A stretch of DNA of 64,000 nucleotides from Methanobacterium sp. (lineage in GTDB: Archaea; Methanobacteriota; Methanobacteria; Methanobacteriales; Methanobacteriaceae), in the NCBI GenBank assembly GCA_018263005.1, contig JADFDH010000003.1, positions 62,001 through 126,000 of the forward strand, read 5' to 3'. The notes beneath the pieces are model-generated. The model had not been told where the DNA came from. It did not search any database and worked only from the letters and a program-made list of their open reading frames with translations. Within the stretch, counting starts at the first letter, position 1, and each line of letters opens with the position of its first letter. Positions 19,534-30,234 of the stretch are shown here, in pieces. Made by a program: the position numbers and the translations under genes.

Positions 19534-20421
19534 ATGATCGAACCCATGCTGGCTAAACTGGCCAGTGCAGATGCAAATCTTACTGGAACCTGGATCAGTG
19601 AACCTAAAATTGACGGTCAGAGAATGACCGCCCAGTGCCAGGAAAATAAAATAACTTTATGGACCCGGAGACATCTTCAGGTGGCTTATAAGTTCCCTGA
19701 GCTGGTGGGGGCATTAGAGGAGAATATTAAAGGTAGTGAATGGATCTTAGACGGAGAACTCACAGTTCCCGGTGGATTTGGTAATCTGATCAGCCGTAAT
19801 GTGGAAGATGAATTCCGTATAAAATTACTATCCCTTAAGATACCAGCCACTTATCATATCTTCGATGTCATACAGTATGAAGGAGAAGAACTCATCAACA
19901 CTCCTTTATTAGATCGTAAAAAATTATTGATGAAGATAGTTTATTTAGATGAGAGAACAGATATTGTTCCCTATAAAGAAGTTAAAAGCCCCACTATCCG
20001 GGAACATTTTAAGGAATACACTGAAAGGGGCTTTGAAGGAGCAATACTGAAAAATACCGAATCATTATATGAGCCCGGGAAGAGAACTGGTCAGTGGTTG
20101 AAGATAAAAAAGGAAGAAACCGTGGATGTGAATATAATCGGAGCAACAAAAAGCAACTCACTTCCCTTCGGCGCTCTCATAATGGAGAGGAATGGAGAAT
20201 TCTTCGGAAAAGTAGGTACCGGATTCAGTGATCAGGATAGAAGAGATATATTAAAATTATTAGAAGAAAATAAAGGACCACTTAAGATAAAAATACCCCC
20301 AGAGATAGAATCAGAAGTATTAATTAGTACTGAACCATTATCTGCAGAGATAAAAGCTAACGAACTAATAAAAGACCGATCACCACGGGCGCCGGTGTGG
20401 GTGAGGTTCCGGGGAGATTGA
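19534..20421 (+). CDS. ligD: ATP-dependent DNA ligase, LigD ligase-domain type
   Basis: A 295-residue ligase with adenylation and OB domains only. The nucleotidyl lysine is K25 in EPKIDGQRM (motif I); motif III-like YHIFDVIQYEGE, motif IV EGAILKN and motif V QWLKIKK follow. The OB-fold part ends with the WVRFRGD block. The N terminus MIEPMLAKLAS matches stand-alone LigD ligase domains. It joins ends brought together by Ku. Bacterial LigD usually also carries polymerase and phosphoesterase domains; none are fused here and none lie nearby. The 217-base gap to ku is AT-rich with no terminator-like T run, so one transcript is plausible. Confidence 0.92.
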   Translation: MIEPMLAKLASADANLTGTWISEPKIDGQRMTAQCQENKITLWTRRHLQVAYKFPELVGALEENIKGSEWILDGELTVPGGFGNLISRNVEDEFRIKLLSLKIPATYHIFDVIQYEGEELINTPLLDRKKLLMKIVYLDERTDIVPYKEVKSPTIREHFKEYTERGFEGAILKNTESLYEPGKRTGQWLKIKKEETVDVNIIGATKSNSLPFGALIMERNGEFFGKVGTGFSDQDRRDILKLLEENKGPLKIKIPPEIESEVLISTEPLSAEIKANELIKDRSPRAPVWVRFRGD

Positions 20422-20755
20422 AAGGATCTATAAGACTAAATTTTAATATTTTTTTTTAGCTAATATTCACATAATATTCTATAATAAATATGAAAAGAAT
20501 AAACTGTATCTGTTATTAATTTTTTCTAGAATAAACGAACTTTATAAAAGTTGGACACATTTATCTAGTCTTATAAATCTTTTTTAAATATTTTAAATAT
20601 AGTCTTGACTTATTATATTCATTTTAATATCTCTTAAATCAGTTTATGTGATGTTTTTCACTAAAAAGAAGGTATTACATTAAATTTATAAAGGTATTTT
20701 TTAAATATTAACAAATAGTAAGTAAGTAGTTATTACGAATGGAGATGGGGGTCTA
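20422..20755. promoter_or_regulatory. Upstream region of the giant adhesin gene
   Basis: About 330 AT-rich bases. A T9 run at 20450-20458 may terminate ligD. A TATA-like AAATTTATAAAGG lies at about 20681-20693. GGAGATGGGGGT at 20741-20752 is a strong ribosome site that precedes no ATG/GTG/TTG in frame but does precede two ATT codons. Confidence 0.5.
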
Positions 20756-20758
20756 ATT

Positions 20759-23700
20759 ATTCTGAAATATTTAAATATTATTTTAATGTTTATTTTAATA
20801 TTTTCTATTGTATTGGTATTCTCTGGATCCGTAGCAGCTACTGATAATTCTACCTTAACATCCCAACAGCAAACACAGATGATGAATACACAGATACCGT
20901 TTATTGAGAACAGCGGACAAAACGATCCAAGTGTGACTTATTATGCGGATACTTTCTATGGAACTGCCTTTGTAACTAATATTAGTATTGTTCATAGTAT
21001 ACAAGGAGAAAATAACACTAATTTGGTAGTAAAAGAAGAATTTCTGGATGAAAACGGAGAAGTAATCATTTTCCAGCCTCAAGGTGAAGAACCTGGTTTA
21101 ACACAAGTTAACTACTTCTTAGGTAATGACTCTACAACGTGGCAAACTAACTTAACCACTTGGAACATCATCAATCTGGGCGAGTTGTATCCTGGCATTA
21201 ATGTACTTTTAAGAGCTAATGGAGGTAATGTGGAGAAAATCTTCCAAGTAGCGCCCGGTGCAAATGTTAATAATATTAAAATCCAAATAACAGGTACTGA
21301 TGGCCTAAGCATCGATGAAGAGGGAAATTTAATCTTAGAATCATCTGCAGGGAATGTACAACTATCTAAACCAGTAGCCTATCAAGAGGAACAAAACATC
21401 GATGCTACCTATAATCTAAATGGTAATAAATACGGATTCCAAGTAGGACCCTACAACACAAGAAAAACACTCACCATCGACCCCACTCTACAATATTCTA
21501 CATACATGGGTGGAACTGGTGCGGAATATGCAACTGGTATGGCTGTGGATGATTGTGGAAATATTTACATTACAGGATACACTACTTCAACTGATTTCCC
21601 TACCTCCACTGGGGCCTATCAATCTACAAATAAAGGATCTTCTGATGCTTTTGTTTCTAAATTTAATAATAATCTCAGCACTTTACTGGCATCAACGTAT
21701 ATAGGGGGATCTACCAGCGCTGAATTTGCTACTGGTATGGTTGTGGATGATAGTGGAAATATTTACATTACAGGATACACTTATTCAACTGATTTCCCTA
21801 CCTCTACTGTGGCCTATCAGTCAAGTAACAAAGGATATTATGATGTTTTTGTTTCTAAATTTAATAATAATCTCAGCAGTTTACTTGCATCTACCTATAT
21901 AGGCGGAACCAATGAAGAGTGGGGTTATGGTATTGATTTAGATGATTCAGGAAACATCTACATCACAGGCCATACACGTGGATCGAATTTCCCAATAACC
22001 TCTGGAGCCTACCAAACCACCTTTCATGGATCATATGATGTTTTTGTTTCTAAATTAAATAATAATCTCAGTATTCTATTAGCATCAACCTACATAGGTG
22101 GGAACAATTTTGATTGGGGTTTTGGTATTGATTTAGATGATTCTGGAAACATCTACATCACTGGATACACCCTTTCGACTAATTTTCCAGTTACTACTGG
22201 AGCCTATCAAACCACCTTTAAAGGGGGTTATGATGGTTTTGTTTCTAAATTAAACAATATTCTCAGCAGTTTACTAGAGTCTACATACATAGGCGGAAAT
22301 AGTAATGAATATCTCCGGGGTATTGATTTAGATGATTCAGGAAATATCTACATCACAGGATACACTTATTCAACAGATTTCCCAATTACCAGTGGAGCTT
22401 ATCAAACTTCAAATGCAGGTGGTGTTGATATTATTGCCTCTAAACTTAATAATAATCTCAGCAGTCTGCTAGCATCAACCTATATTGGTGGAACCAGTGA
22501 TGATTATGCAACGGCTATAGCAGGGGATGATAGTGGAAATATATACATCACTGGAAACACAGTTTCAACTAATTATCCTACAACTGAAGATGCCCATCAG
22601 AAAGTTAATAATGGTGGGAAAGATATTCTTGTATCTAAATTAAATAATAATTTCAGCAGTTTAATTACATCCACTTATCTCGGAGGAGCCAACGATGATC
22701 TAGGATATTGTATCGCCTTATATGGAAATGAAAACATCTACGTCTCAGGATATACTGCATCAACAGATTTTATAACCATCCCCGGAGCATACCAAACTAT
22801 ATCCAAAGGAGGGAATGATATTTTCATTTCAAAATTGTTCCAGTTAATGCCGTCACATTTAAATGAAGATTTGGATAATTATGGTCTTGAATGGACAACG
22901 GGTGGTAATTCTATCTGGTTTGATGAAACTACCATCACTCATGATGGTATAGACGCCGCTCAAAGCGGAGATATAAATGATAATGAGGAATCTTGGGTTG
23001 AAACAAATGTAGATGGCCCTGGAACATTAAAATTTTGGTGGAAAATTTCCTCCGAGCCAAATGACATCCTAAAATTTTATGTTGATGGTGATGAAACATT
23101 CTTATACAGTGGTGAATGTGACTGGCAACAGAAAATCCTTAAAATCATAGGATCAGGCACGCACACATTAAAATGGACCTACTTAAAAGATGGTATCACT
23201 TCAGGAGGAAGTGATAAAGCATGGTTAGACACTATACAATGGTTACCTACCGATTTAGTCAAGGATTTAGATAATCCCTATTTAATATGGGCCACTGGAG
23301 GTAATGCTGACTGGTTTGATGATGAAACCATTACTCATGATGGTGTGGATGCTGCGCGGAGTGGAGATATAGATGATAATGGTGAATCCTGGGTTCAAAC
23401 AACAGTAGAAGGCCCGGGAATATTAAAATTTTGGTGGAAAGTTTCCTCCGAAATAAATGATTTTTTAATAGTTTATATAGATGGTGTGGAATCTCTTAGC
23501 ATAAGTGGAGAAGTAGAATGGAACCAAATAGCTCTTAAAATACCGGGAACAGGTACAATCAAATGGACATACCTAAAAGATGGAATAAACTCCGGTGGAA
23601 GTGACACAGGATGGTTAGACACTATAGAATGGGTACCCACCGATTTAGCTAAGGATTTAGATAATCCATATCTAAATTGGACTACTGGTGGTAACTCTGG

Positions 23701-26680
23701 CTGGTTCGATGATGAAACTATTACTCATGATGGTGTGGATGCTGCGCGGAGTGGAGATATAGATGATAATGGTGAATCCTGGGTTCAAACAACAGTTGAT
23801 GGACCGGGAACAATAAGTTTCTGGTGGAAAGTCTCCTCAGAACAAGATTATGATGGTCTGGTCTTTTATGTTGATGGAGTAGTTGCAAGTATTATTTCTG
23901 GAGAAATAGACTGGCAGCAAGTATCCTATGATATATTCGGCAACGGTACACATGTTCTACAATGGTATTACTTAAAGGATGAAATGAATTCCAGTGGTAG
24001 TGATACTGGATGGTTAGATCAGGTGAATTGGGAGCCTTCATTAGCTAATAGTTTGGATAATAACTTAACATGGACTACCGGAGGTAATAAGGACTGGTTC
24101 GGCCAAATTGATGATTATAATCATGATGGTACGGACGCTGCCCAAAGCGGAGATATTAATGATAATGAATGGTCAGGAATACAAACTACCGTGGTTGGTC
24201 CTGGAACTTTAAGTTTCTGGTGGAGGGTATCCTCCCAAACTGATGCGGATTATTTCTCATTTTATATTGATGGTGTATTAACAGATCATATAAGTGGATT
24301 AGAACTATGGCAGCAGGAAACCTATATTCTGGGTTCAGGAGAACACACGCTTAGCTGGTATTATCAAAAAGACGGTTCATACTCAAGCGGGGCTGATGCT
24401 GCTTATTTGGATCAAGTTTTATGGAATCCTCCTGCTGATTATAATGAAGATTTAGATAACAGCCTTGTATGGTCAAGTGATGGTACCACTGAATGGATAG
24501 ATGATTACACCATCACCCATGATGGGACAGACGCCGCTCGAAGCGGATATTTAGGCGATAACGGAGCTTCATGGGTGGTAACAACGGTTGAAGGACCGGG
24601 AAACATCAGCTTCTGGTGGAAAGTCTCATCCGAACCTAATAACGATGTCTTAGTCTGTTACCTGGATGATTATCCCTTAGGAAGCATGATATCTGGAGAA
24701 GTAGACTGGCAATACCTGTCCTTTGATATAACAACAGCAGGAACACACACCATACGTTGGGCCTTCCTAAAAAATGAATCAATCTCTATGGGAAGCGACG
24801 CCGGATGGCTGGACCAAGTAATATGGACCAACAACCTAAACCCCACTGCCTGTGCTGATCCTCCGGGAGGTACCTATGATGTTGCTCAAATTGTAAGTTT
24901 ATCCATGAGTGAAACTGGTAGTATCTATTATACTTTGGATGGTTCGGTACCCACCACTAGCAGTACAGTATACAGTATACCACTAAATATCACTACAACT
25001 ACTACCCTTAACTTCTTAGCTGTGGATTCAAATGGTTATCAGTCCCCGGTTTACACAGAAATTTACTTCATTAAACCAGTTAAAAACACGCGCAGCGGAA
25101 TAATATATGATACAATACAAGATGCTATTGATGCTGCGGAAACGGTGGATGGTGATACCATCATGGTACAATCAGGATCTTACACAGAAAATATTCTAGT
25201 TAATAAAGTTATAAATTTACAAACCATTGGTTCGGTGATGGTGCAGGCATTAGCCCCCAACCAAACAGTCTTCACCATTAACAGTGCTGGGAGTAATTCT
25301 ATCATACAAGGGTTCAACATCACCGGAGTTACCAATGCTTTTGGAATACACCTCTCTTCTACAAATAACTGTCAATTGATTGATAATACCATATCCGGTA
25401 ACTATATCGGAATTTTCATCCAAAACTCCCATAACAATAACATATCAGATTCCGCTGTTCAAAATAATGCTTGGCTGGGTATTTGTATTGATAATTCCAG
25501 CTCGAATACCGTAAATAATAATGAAATCAGCTACAATGTAGAAGGTATCTATATCGTAAACACTGCTAATGGAAACACCATATCTGGTAATAATATACAT
25601 CACAATTCCGATACCGGAATAAGTATATTGAATGGTACAACTGGTAATCTGATCAGCAATAACCTGACAATATCCAGTAATGGTGTGATTGGAATACTAA
25701 TAAGGGATTCGAATACCAACACCATCAGTGGCAATGGTATAGGAATTAATGGTTGGGCTGGAATAGCCTTAGATAACACTGTTGGAAACACCATAAACGG
25801 TAATAATATCATATCCGGTAACCAGGAAGGATTGAACATAATGAACTCCACAGGCAACAACATAAGTGGTAACAGCATCATCGGTAATACTAATATTGGT
25901 GTAAGCATCATAAAAGGTTCAAATGGAAACACCATCAGCTCAAACACCAACATTTCCAGCAATGGAATTATCGGTATTTATCTAAGGGACTCCAACACTA
26001 ACACGATCTCTGGAAATAACATTGAAGGCAATAATTGGGTGGGAATCTGCTTTGACAATGCCACTGGCAACATTATAAACAGCGCTAACAACATATCCAG
26101 CAACCTGGAAGGATTATACATTGTAAATAATTCCAATAACAACGGCATAAACAATAATAACATACACGAAAACCAGGACACCGGAATATACATAGACGGA
26201 TCTTCCGGGAACCAAATATCTGATAATACAGCCATATCCAACAATGGTGTCATTGGAATCCTCTTCAGGAATGTTAACACTAACATTATAACTTTAAACA
26301 CCATAGAAGGTAATAATTTCGCAGGAATCGCATTGGACAATGCTTATAGTAACTATATAACCGGAGCAAACATCAGCGGTAATCAGATGGGAATATACGT
26401 AACTAACACATCCAATGATAACACCATATACAGTAACACCATACATGACAACACCTGGGCAGGACTAGTACTAGATAACACCACCAACTCATTGGTTTAT
26501 AATAATAACTTCAACAACAACCCACTACAAGCCCTAGCACAAAACGGAACCGAAAACAAGTTCTATCAGGAAACAGTAGGAAACTACTGGAGTGACTGGG
26601 CCATAACTGATCCCAGACCAATCTATGGTAACGAAGGACTATACGACCAACACCCTAGCACAACACCAATCTGGGGTTAA
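20759..26680 (+). CDS. Giant modular adhesin-like surface protein
   Basis: About 1970 residues, secreted. An N-terminal domain (about 40-240) precedes a beta-propeller of SBBP-type repeats (about 241-698: DDSGNIYITGYT, FVSKLNNNLSSLLASTYIGG). Five modules of about 130 residues follow (about 703-1361), each with a DLDN start, ITHDG(V/T)DAA(R/Q)SG and FWWKVSSE; two of them are almost identical at DNA level (23311-23410 and 23701-23800). Next is a chitobiase-like segment (about 1362-1441, YYTLDGSVPTTSS) and a right-handed parallel beta helix with NosD/PbH1-type repeats (about 1445-1930: NTISGNNI, GIYLRDS). The first ATG (20786) lies inside the signal peptide and leaves it without a basic residue. 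Starting at ATT (20756 or 20759) gives LKYLNIILMFILIFSIVLVF, a normal signal peptide, six bases from a strong ribosome site. Probably binds surfaces or sugars. Confidence 0.85.
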   Translation: MLKYLNIILMFILIFSIVLVFSGSVAATDNSTLTSQQQTQMMNTQIPFIENSGQNDPSVTYYADTFYGTAFVTNISIVHSIQGENNTNLVVKEEFLDENGEVIIFQPQGEEPGLTQVNYFLGNDSTTWQTNLTTWNIINLGELYPGINVLLRANGGNVEKIFQVAPGANVNNIKIQITGTDGLSIDEEGNLILESSAGNVQLSKPVAYQEEQNIDATYNLNGNKYGFQVGPYNTRKTLTIDPTLQYSTYMGGTGAEYATGMAVDDCGNIYITGYTTSTDFPTSTGAYQSTNKGSSDAFVSKFNNNLSTLLASTYIGGSTSAEFATGMVVDDSGNIYITGYTYSTDFPTSTVAYQSSNKGYYDVFVSKFNNNLSSLLASTYIGGTNEEWGYGIDLDDSGNIYITGHTRGSNFPITSGAYQTTFHGSYDVFVSKLNNNLSILLASTYIGGNNFDWGFGIDLDDSGNIYITGYTLSTNFPVTTGAYQTTFKGGYDGFVSKLNNILSSLLESTYIGGNSNEYLRGIDLDDSGNIYITGYTYSTDFPITSGAYQTSNAGGVDIIASKLNNNLSSLLASTYIGGTSDDYATAIAGDDSGNIYITGNTVSTNYPTTEDAHQKVNNGGKDILVSKLNNNFSSLITSTYLGGANDDLGYCIALYGNENIYVSGYTASTDFITIPGAYQTISKGGNDIFISKLFQLMPSHLNEDLDNYGLEWTTGGNSIWFDETTITHDGIDAAQSGDINDNEESWVETNVDGPGTLKFWWKISSEPNDILKFYVDGDETFLYSGECDWQQKILKIIGSGTHTLKWTYLKDGITSGGSDKAWLDTIQWLPTDLVKDLDNPYLIWATGGNADWFDDETITHDGVDAARSGDIDDNGESWVQTTVEGPGILKFWWKVSSEINDFLIVYIDGVESLSISGEVEWNQIALKIPGTGTIKWTYLKDGINSGGSDTGWLDTIEWVPTDLAKDLDNPYLNWTTGGNSGWFDDETITHDGVDAARSGDIDDNGESWVQTTVDGPGTISFWWKVSSEQDYDGLVFYVDGVVASIISGEIDWQQVSYDIFGNGTHVLQWYYLKDEMNSSGSDTGWLDQVNWEPSLANSLDNNLTWTTGGNKDWFGQIDDYNHDGTDAAQSGDINDNEWSGIQTTVVGPGTLSFWWRVSSQTDADYFSFYIDGVLTDHISGLELWQQETYILGSGEHTLSWYYQKDGSYSSGADAAYLDQVLWNPPADYNEDLDNSLVWSSDGTTEWIDDYTITHDGTDAARSGYLGDNGASWVVTTVEGPGNISFWWKVSSEPNNDVLVCYLDDYPLGSMISGEVDWQYLSFDITTAGTHTIRWAFLKNESISMGSDAGWLDQVIWTNNLNPTACADPPGGTYDVAQIVSLSMSETGSIYYTLDGSVPTTSSTVYSIPLNITTTTTLNFLAVDSNGYQSPVYTEIYFIKPVKNTRSGIIYDTIQDAIDAAETVDGDTIMVQSGSYTENILVNKVINLQTIGSVMVQALAPNQTVFTINSAGSNSIIQGFNITGVTNAFGIHLSSTNNCQLIDNTISGNYIGIFIQNSHNNNISDSAVQNNAWLGICIDNSSSNTVNNNEISYNVEGIYIVNTANGNTISGNNIHHNSDTGISILNGTTGNLISNNLTISSNGVIGILIRDSNTNTISGNGIGINGWAGIALDNTVGNTINGNNIISGNQEGLNIMNSTGNNISGNSIIGNTNIGVSIIKGSNGNTISSNTNISSNGIIGIYLRDSNTNTISGNNIEGNNWVGICFDNATGNIINSANNISSNLEGLYIVNNSNNNGINNNNIHENQDTGIYIDGSSGNQISDNTAISNNGVIGILFRNVNTNIITLNTIEGNNFAGIALDNAYSNYITGANISGNQMGIYVTNTSNDNTIYSNTIHDNTWAGLVLDNTTNSLVYNNNFNNNPLQALAQNGTENKFYQETVGNYWSDWAITDPRPIYGNEGLYDQHPSTTPIWG

Positions 26681-26751
26681 CCTTCTTTTCTTTATATTAT
26701 TAATGACATTTTCTTTAAATAATCCAATCACCAATATAAGATTAGACTATT

Positions 26752-28230
26752 ATGACTGTTCTGAATTTTTTCGGCGGTGTCGGTGAAATCGGTGGTAATA
26801 AGATCCAAGTTGAGGGTAGGGAATCTTCTTTCTTCTTTGATTTTGGTCTGGCCTTTAATAGGGCTAATGATTTCTTGGCCGAGTTTCTTCAGCCCCGTAA
26901 ATCCAATGGTATAATGGATTTCGTTGCTCTGGGATTGTTACCATGCATTAAGGGTATCTATCGTGAGGACTACCTGAGACATTCCGGCCTATCCTATGAG
27001 AGTGAACCGGCGGTGGATGGTGTTTTGATCAGTCATTCACATGTGGATCATGCTGCTTATATCCATCATCTTAGGGAAGATATTCCCATCTACTTATCTG
27101 AGCAATCATATCTTATTTTAAGAGCATTGGAGGAGACTGGTGTCACTTCATTTTCTGAATACACTTATTTAAAGAAATCCTTTCATCTGATATCTAAAAA
27201 ACGGGGAGATGGACATACCAGATCAAAAGAAAAAATTAACCGGGATATACGTATATTAAAACCTTATGAAACATTCAACATCGGTGAGTTTAAGATAAAA
27301 TCAGTACCTGTGGACCATTCCCTCCCGGGGGCTTCGGCTTACATAGCCTGTGATGAACAGGACACCATCGTTTACACAGGGGACCTACGATTTCACGGTC
27401 GTAACCCACATTTAACCCGTAAATTCACGGAGATCGCACGTAAATTTAAGCCAACAATCATGTTAAGTGAAGGAACCCGGATCAACAGATATAATAATAT
27501 CACTGAGGCAGATATTGAGCAAAAAGCAGAGGAGGAAGTGGATAAACATAATGGTCTGGTGATTGTGAATTATCCCCTTCGTGATCTGGATCGTTTAATC
27601 ACCTTCTACAACGTTGCCCGGAAAACAAATCGGGAGTTGGTGGTCAGTCTAAAGCAGGCTTATATACTGAATTTATTTAGAGGACAGGGATATCCGGAAA
27701 TAGATGATGTTACTATATATAAACCACGTAGGGGATGGGGTTTAATTGATGATAAGAGTTACGCCTGCGTGGAGGATGAATGGCTGTGCACCTCTGATAT
27801 CGACCCATCACAAGTCCAGAGAGATTATAAAATCTGGGAGAGGGATTTCCTTGAGAGGGATAATATCATTAACTACCGGGATTTACAGTCATACCCGGGA
27901 GATTATCTTTTCCGCTGTGACTTTTTCGAGTTAAAGGAATTGATCGATGTAAAACCAGTCAATAGTGTATATATAAAGTCCAGTACAGAGCCCTTCGATG
28001 ATCAGATGGATATAAATGAAGAAAAGGTTAAAAATTGGTTGGATCTTTTCAACATCCACTATGTTGATAAGGGCTTCCATGCATCTGGACATGCCAATGG
28101 TCAGGAGATTCTGGAGATGATCAGGAGGGTGAGTCCCGAAAAAATATATCCCATCCACACTGAACATCCTGAAGAATTCGATATCCTAAGGGATGATGGG
28201 ATTGAAGTGATCTATCCCAAAAGGATCTAA
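26752..28230 (+). CDS. RNase J-like metallo-beta-lactamase/beta-CASP protein
   Basis: A 492-residue MBL-fold hydrolase with the RNase J opening [13 protein letters not shown], metal motif SHSHVDHAA (HxHxDH), [13 protein letters not shown] and [10 protein letters not shown] for motifs 3 and 4, a beta-CASP-like insert, and [10 protein letters not shown] and [10 protein letters not shown] as late motifs. It is probably a divergent paralog of archaeal RNase J (exo/endoribonuclease), longer by insertions around residues 45-70 and 305-375. The insert CVEDEWLCT is unusual. Substrate not certain: RNA or DNA. It has its own T-rich end and starts 72 bases after the adhesin stop. Confidence 0.8.
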   Translation: MTVLNFFGGVGEIGGNKIQVEGRESSFFFDFGLAFNRANDFLAEFLQPRKSNGIMDFVALGLLPCIKGIYREDYLRHSGLSYESEPAVDGVLISHSHVDHAAYIHHLREDIPIYLSEQSYLILRALEETGVTSFSEYTYLKKSFHLISKKRGDGHTRSKEKINRDIRILKPYETFNIGEFKIKSVPVDHSLPGASAYIACDEQDTIVYTGDLRFHGRNPHLTRKFTEIARKFKPTIMLSEGTRINRYNNITEADIEQKAEEEVDKHNGLVIVNYPLRDLDRLITFYNVARKTNRELVVSLKQAYILNLFRGQGYPEIDDVTIYKPRRGWGLIDDKSYACVEDEWLCTSDIDPSQVQRDYKIWERDFLERDNIINYRDLQSYPGDYLFRCDFFELKELIDVKPVNSVYIKSSTEPFDDQMDINEEKVKNWLDLFNIHYVDKGFHASGHANGQEILEMIRRVSPEKIYPIHTEHPEEFDILRDDGIEVIYPKRI

Positions 28231-28360
28231 ATTCTATTTAATATTTCAGCTAAAAAAATCATTCCTCATTTTATAAAAAATTCTTGTTTTATAAATAAAA
28301 CAAAAGTTCAATTAAGACATTAAAATAATAATTAATTAACCAGTTTAAACTCAGATTATT

Positions 28361-29035
28361 TTAACTTCCAATGATCCTTAAGGTGTTCACTATCATAGTA
28401 TAGGCTTTAGCTGCATCATCTGATGTGTCGCCGTTTAGAAGTTCAACAACGTAGAAGTTACTGAAACCATCTTTAACTATGGCCGTCTCATTAATGAAGA
28501 CTATTGTAAGGTTTCCTGTACGGGAGCTTTTATTATAACTAACCAGGGGTGATTTTAAGTTTCCACTGACATAATATGTGTAGTTATTCTTAAATTCCCT
28601 TATTGGATTCCCGGTTCTTAGACTGACCAGATCCAAGTAAACTTGCAGATTATCCACGTTAACCTCGATGGTTCTGGTGATATTTGCCGTGGTGTTATTT
28701 GATGAATTGTTACCATAGGCAGCCAGGGTAAATAGGGTGTTATTAGTGGATGTATTATCACTATCATTGGTGGTTATGTTTTTAGTGGTGTTTCGGGGTA
28801 TTTCATATATTATTATGGCTGATTTATGGGATGGTGAGCTTAATGCGCCGACGAAGTAACCCTTAGAATTCTCACTGGCAACTGGGTTTTTATCCAAGGT
28901 GAAACTTTGCGGATAATCAAAAGAAATATTTCCATTACTGAAATGACTGGCGGATACCGCATTATCATAATAAAAATAAGATAAAACACCTAGTATAAAA
29001 ACTATAATTGCTAATAATAATACAATTTTTCTCAT
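28361..29035 (-). CDS. Membrane-anchored PsbP-like hypothetical protein
   Basis: A 224-residue protein with a signal anchor (residues 4-22) and an extracytoplasmic part opening with SNGNISFDYPQSFTL, the pattern of PsbP-related proteins common in Methanobacteriales. A low-complexity Asn/Thr linker (about 82-118), with many N-x-S/T glycosylation sites, interrupts the domain. The C-terminal helix (DDAAKAYTMIVNTLRIIG) is typical of the family. Function unknown. It is transcribed alone and points towards the RNase J-like gene. Confidence 0.7.
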   Translation of the reverse strand: MRKIVLLLAIIVFILGVLSYFYYDNAVSASHFSNGNISFDYPQSFTLDKNPVASENSKGYFVGALSSPSHKSAIIIYEIPRNTTKNITTNDSDNTSTNNTLFTLAAYGNNSSNNTTANITRTIEVNVDNLQVYLDLVSLRTGNPIREFKNNYTYYVSGNLKSPLVSYNKSSRTGNLTIVFINETAIVKDGFSNFYVVELLNGDTSDDAAKAYTMIVNTLRIIGS

Positions 29036-29263
29036 ACCCCATCATCCCCCTAATCAAACTAATTATTATGTTTATACTACCCCCATTTAAGTTTTATCAT
29101 CCACAATAATGAGTTTCAAACGAATGAATAGAAAAATTTTTAGTACATATGCACAAATATATAATACGATCATTTAATTTCATATTTAAAAATCATATAA
29201 TTACATATTCGAAAAATTCTTCTTATAATATAAAATAATCGATTTAGAGGGGGTGAAAAAGGA

Positions 29264-29896
29264 ATGCAAAAATTAACAACCAATTTTTTACTGATCATCA
29301 CCACTATCATACTATTTGCAGGAATGGTATCTGCTGTGGATCCTGCAGTACAGGTAGGTATTGTAGGTGATATAACTCCTGGAAATACTGTGGGTGTGGA
29401 TGTGGTGGCAGAAGCCAACGATGAACAAGTGGTAAATCCCATGGTAACCATCAAAATCAACCCACAGAGCAGTCTTGTTTTAGATTCACAGAACGCGATG
29501 ATGGGTATTAACAGCGTAAATTGGGTGGTAAATAGTGACCCTGTTTCTGGTGGATTTTTAACATGGGACGCTGCTAATAATATGTGGTTATGGCATATTG
29601 GACAATTCGGTAACCTTGATTCTGGAGATTATGCTGAGATCGTCATACCATCATTAGTTACCCAGTCAGGACCAATTTCTGTATCTGCTGATCTTATGGG
29701 ATTTAACTCACAGAGTAGACAATATGATCTAATAGCTACGGGAATCTTCACTTATAACCCAGATGATTCTGGTCGAAGACATCCACCATGTCATGGTGCA
29801 ACTGTACCTATGCAGGCCACTGGTTCCCCATTAGCTGTTGCAGCAATGGGATTACTCAGCATCATAGGCGGAGCAGTCTACGGTAAACTCCGATAA
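29264..29896 (+). CDS. Secreted surface protein with PMQATG C-terminal signal (array copy 1)
   Basis: A 210-residue protein: signal peptide MQKLTTNFLLIITTIILFAG, a beta-rich domain of about 150 residues, then a Cys/His-containing stretch, the conserved ATVPMQATGSPLAVAAMGLL helix and the basic tail GKLR. It is the most diverged of five tandem paralogs: it lacks the N-terminal Cys of copies 2-5, and its upstream region does not carry their leader. Strong ribosome site GGGGGTGA precedes the ATG. The mature domain shares the pattern NxxMMTxDGINWVxNxDPxxGGFLxWD with the others. Function unknown; the tail looks like an anchoring or sorting signal (motif, helix, basic end). Confidence 0.82.
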   Translation: MQKLTTNFLLIITTIILFAGMVSAVDPAVQVGIVGDITPGNTVGVDVVAEANDEQVVNPMVTIKINPQSSLVLDSQNAMMGINSVNWVVNSDPVSGGFLTWDAANNMWLWHIGQFGNLDSGDYAEIVIPSLVTQSGPISVSADLMGFNSQSRQYDLIATGIFTYNPDDSGRRHPPCHGATVPMQATGSPLAVAAMGLLSIIGGAVYGKLR

Positions 29897-29906
29897 GAAA
29901 TATTTT

Positions 29907-29929
29907 AATTTTTTTCTTTTTTTCTTTTT
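29907..29929 (+). terminator. T-rich terminator after array copy 1
   Basis: T7 and T7 runs separated by single C residues eleven bases after the stop codon, typical of archaeal termination on poly-T. Confidence 0.6.
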
Positions 29930-30085
29930 AAATCCTTATAATATTTTAAACATATTTTAAAAATTCCTAACCTTTAGATACTGCTGATTTATTTTCTTAT
30001 GACATTATCGAATTAATCAATTGGTTTCAATTTTAAAACTGCTTCTACAAAAAGTTTATATGTTTATTAGTAAAACAAGTATTAA

Positions 30086-30234
30086 GAATGCCCTAATATT
30101 TAACTATTCAACAATTCCTATAGGATAACCAGTGAATATTCTAATTGGAACATTCTATGTAATACAGGTTGCAGGGACATAAACAGGCTTGTTTGGCATT
30201 CGATTTATGTAACCAATTAAAAGAGGTGAAAAGA
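30086..30234 (+). promoter_or_regulatory. Leader of array copy 2 (covarying 5' UTR)
   Basis: About 149 bases from GAATGCC (30086-30092), which lies about 30 bases after a TATA-like TTTATATG (30055-30062), to the start ATG. GAATGCC pairs with GGCATTC at 30195-30201. An inner hairpin, GAATATTC with GGAACATTC, and GAGGTGA (30223-30229) follow. The same layout recurs before copies 3 to 5. Confidence 0.6.

Noticed and set aside
25600..26340. Two 120-codon antisense frames under the adhesin beta helix
   Set aside because: They mirror the repetitive sense code (Leu/Pro/Met rich) and have no ribosome sites.
25090..26540. Calling the beta-helix part a NosD copper-inserting protein
   Set aside because: The similarity is only in the repeat type common to many adhesins; no nos genes are near.
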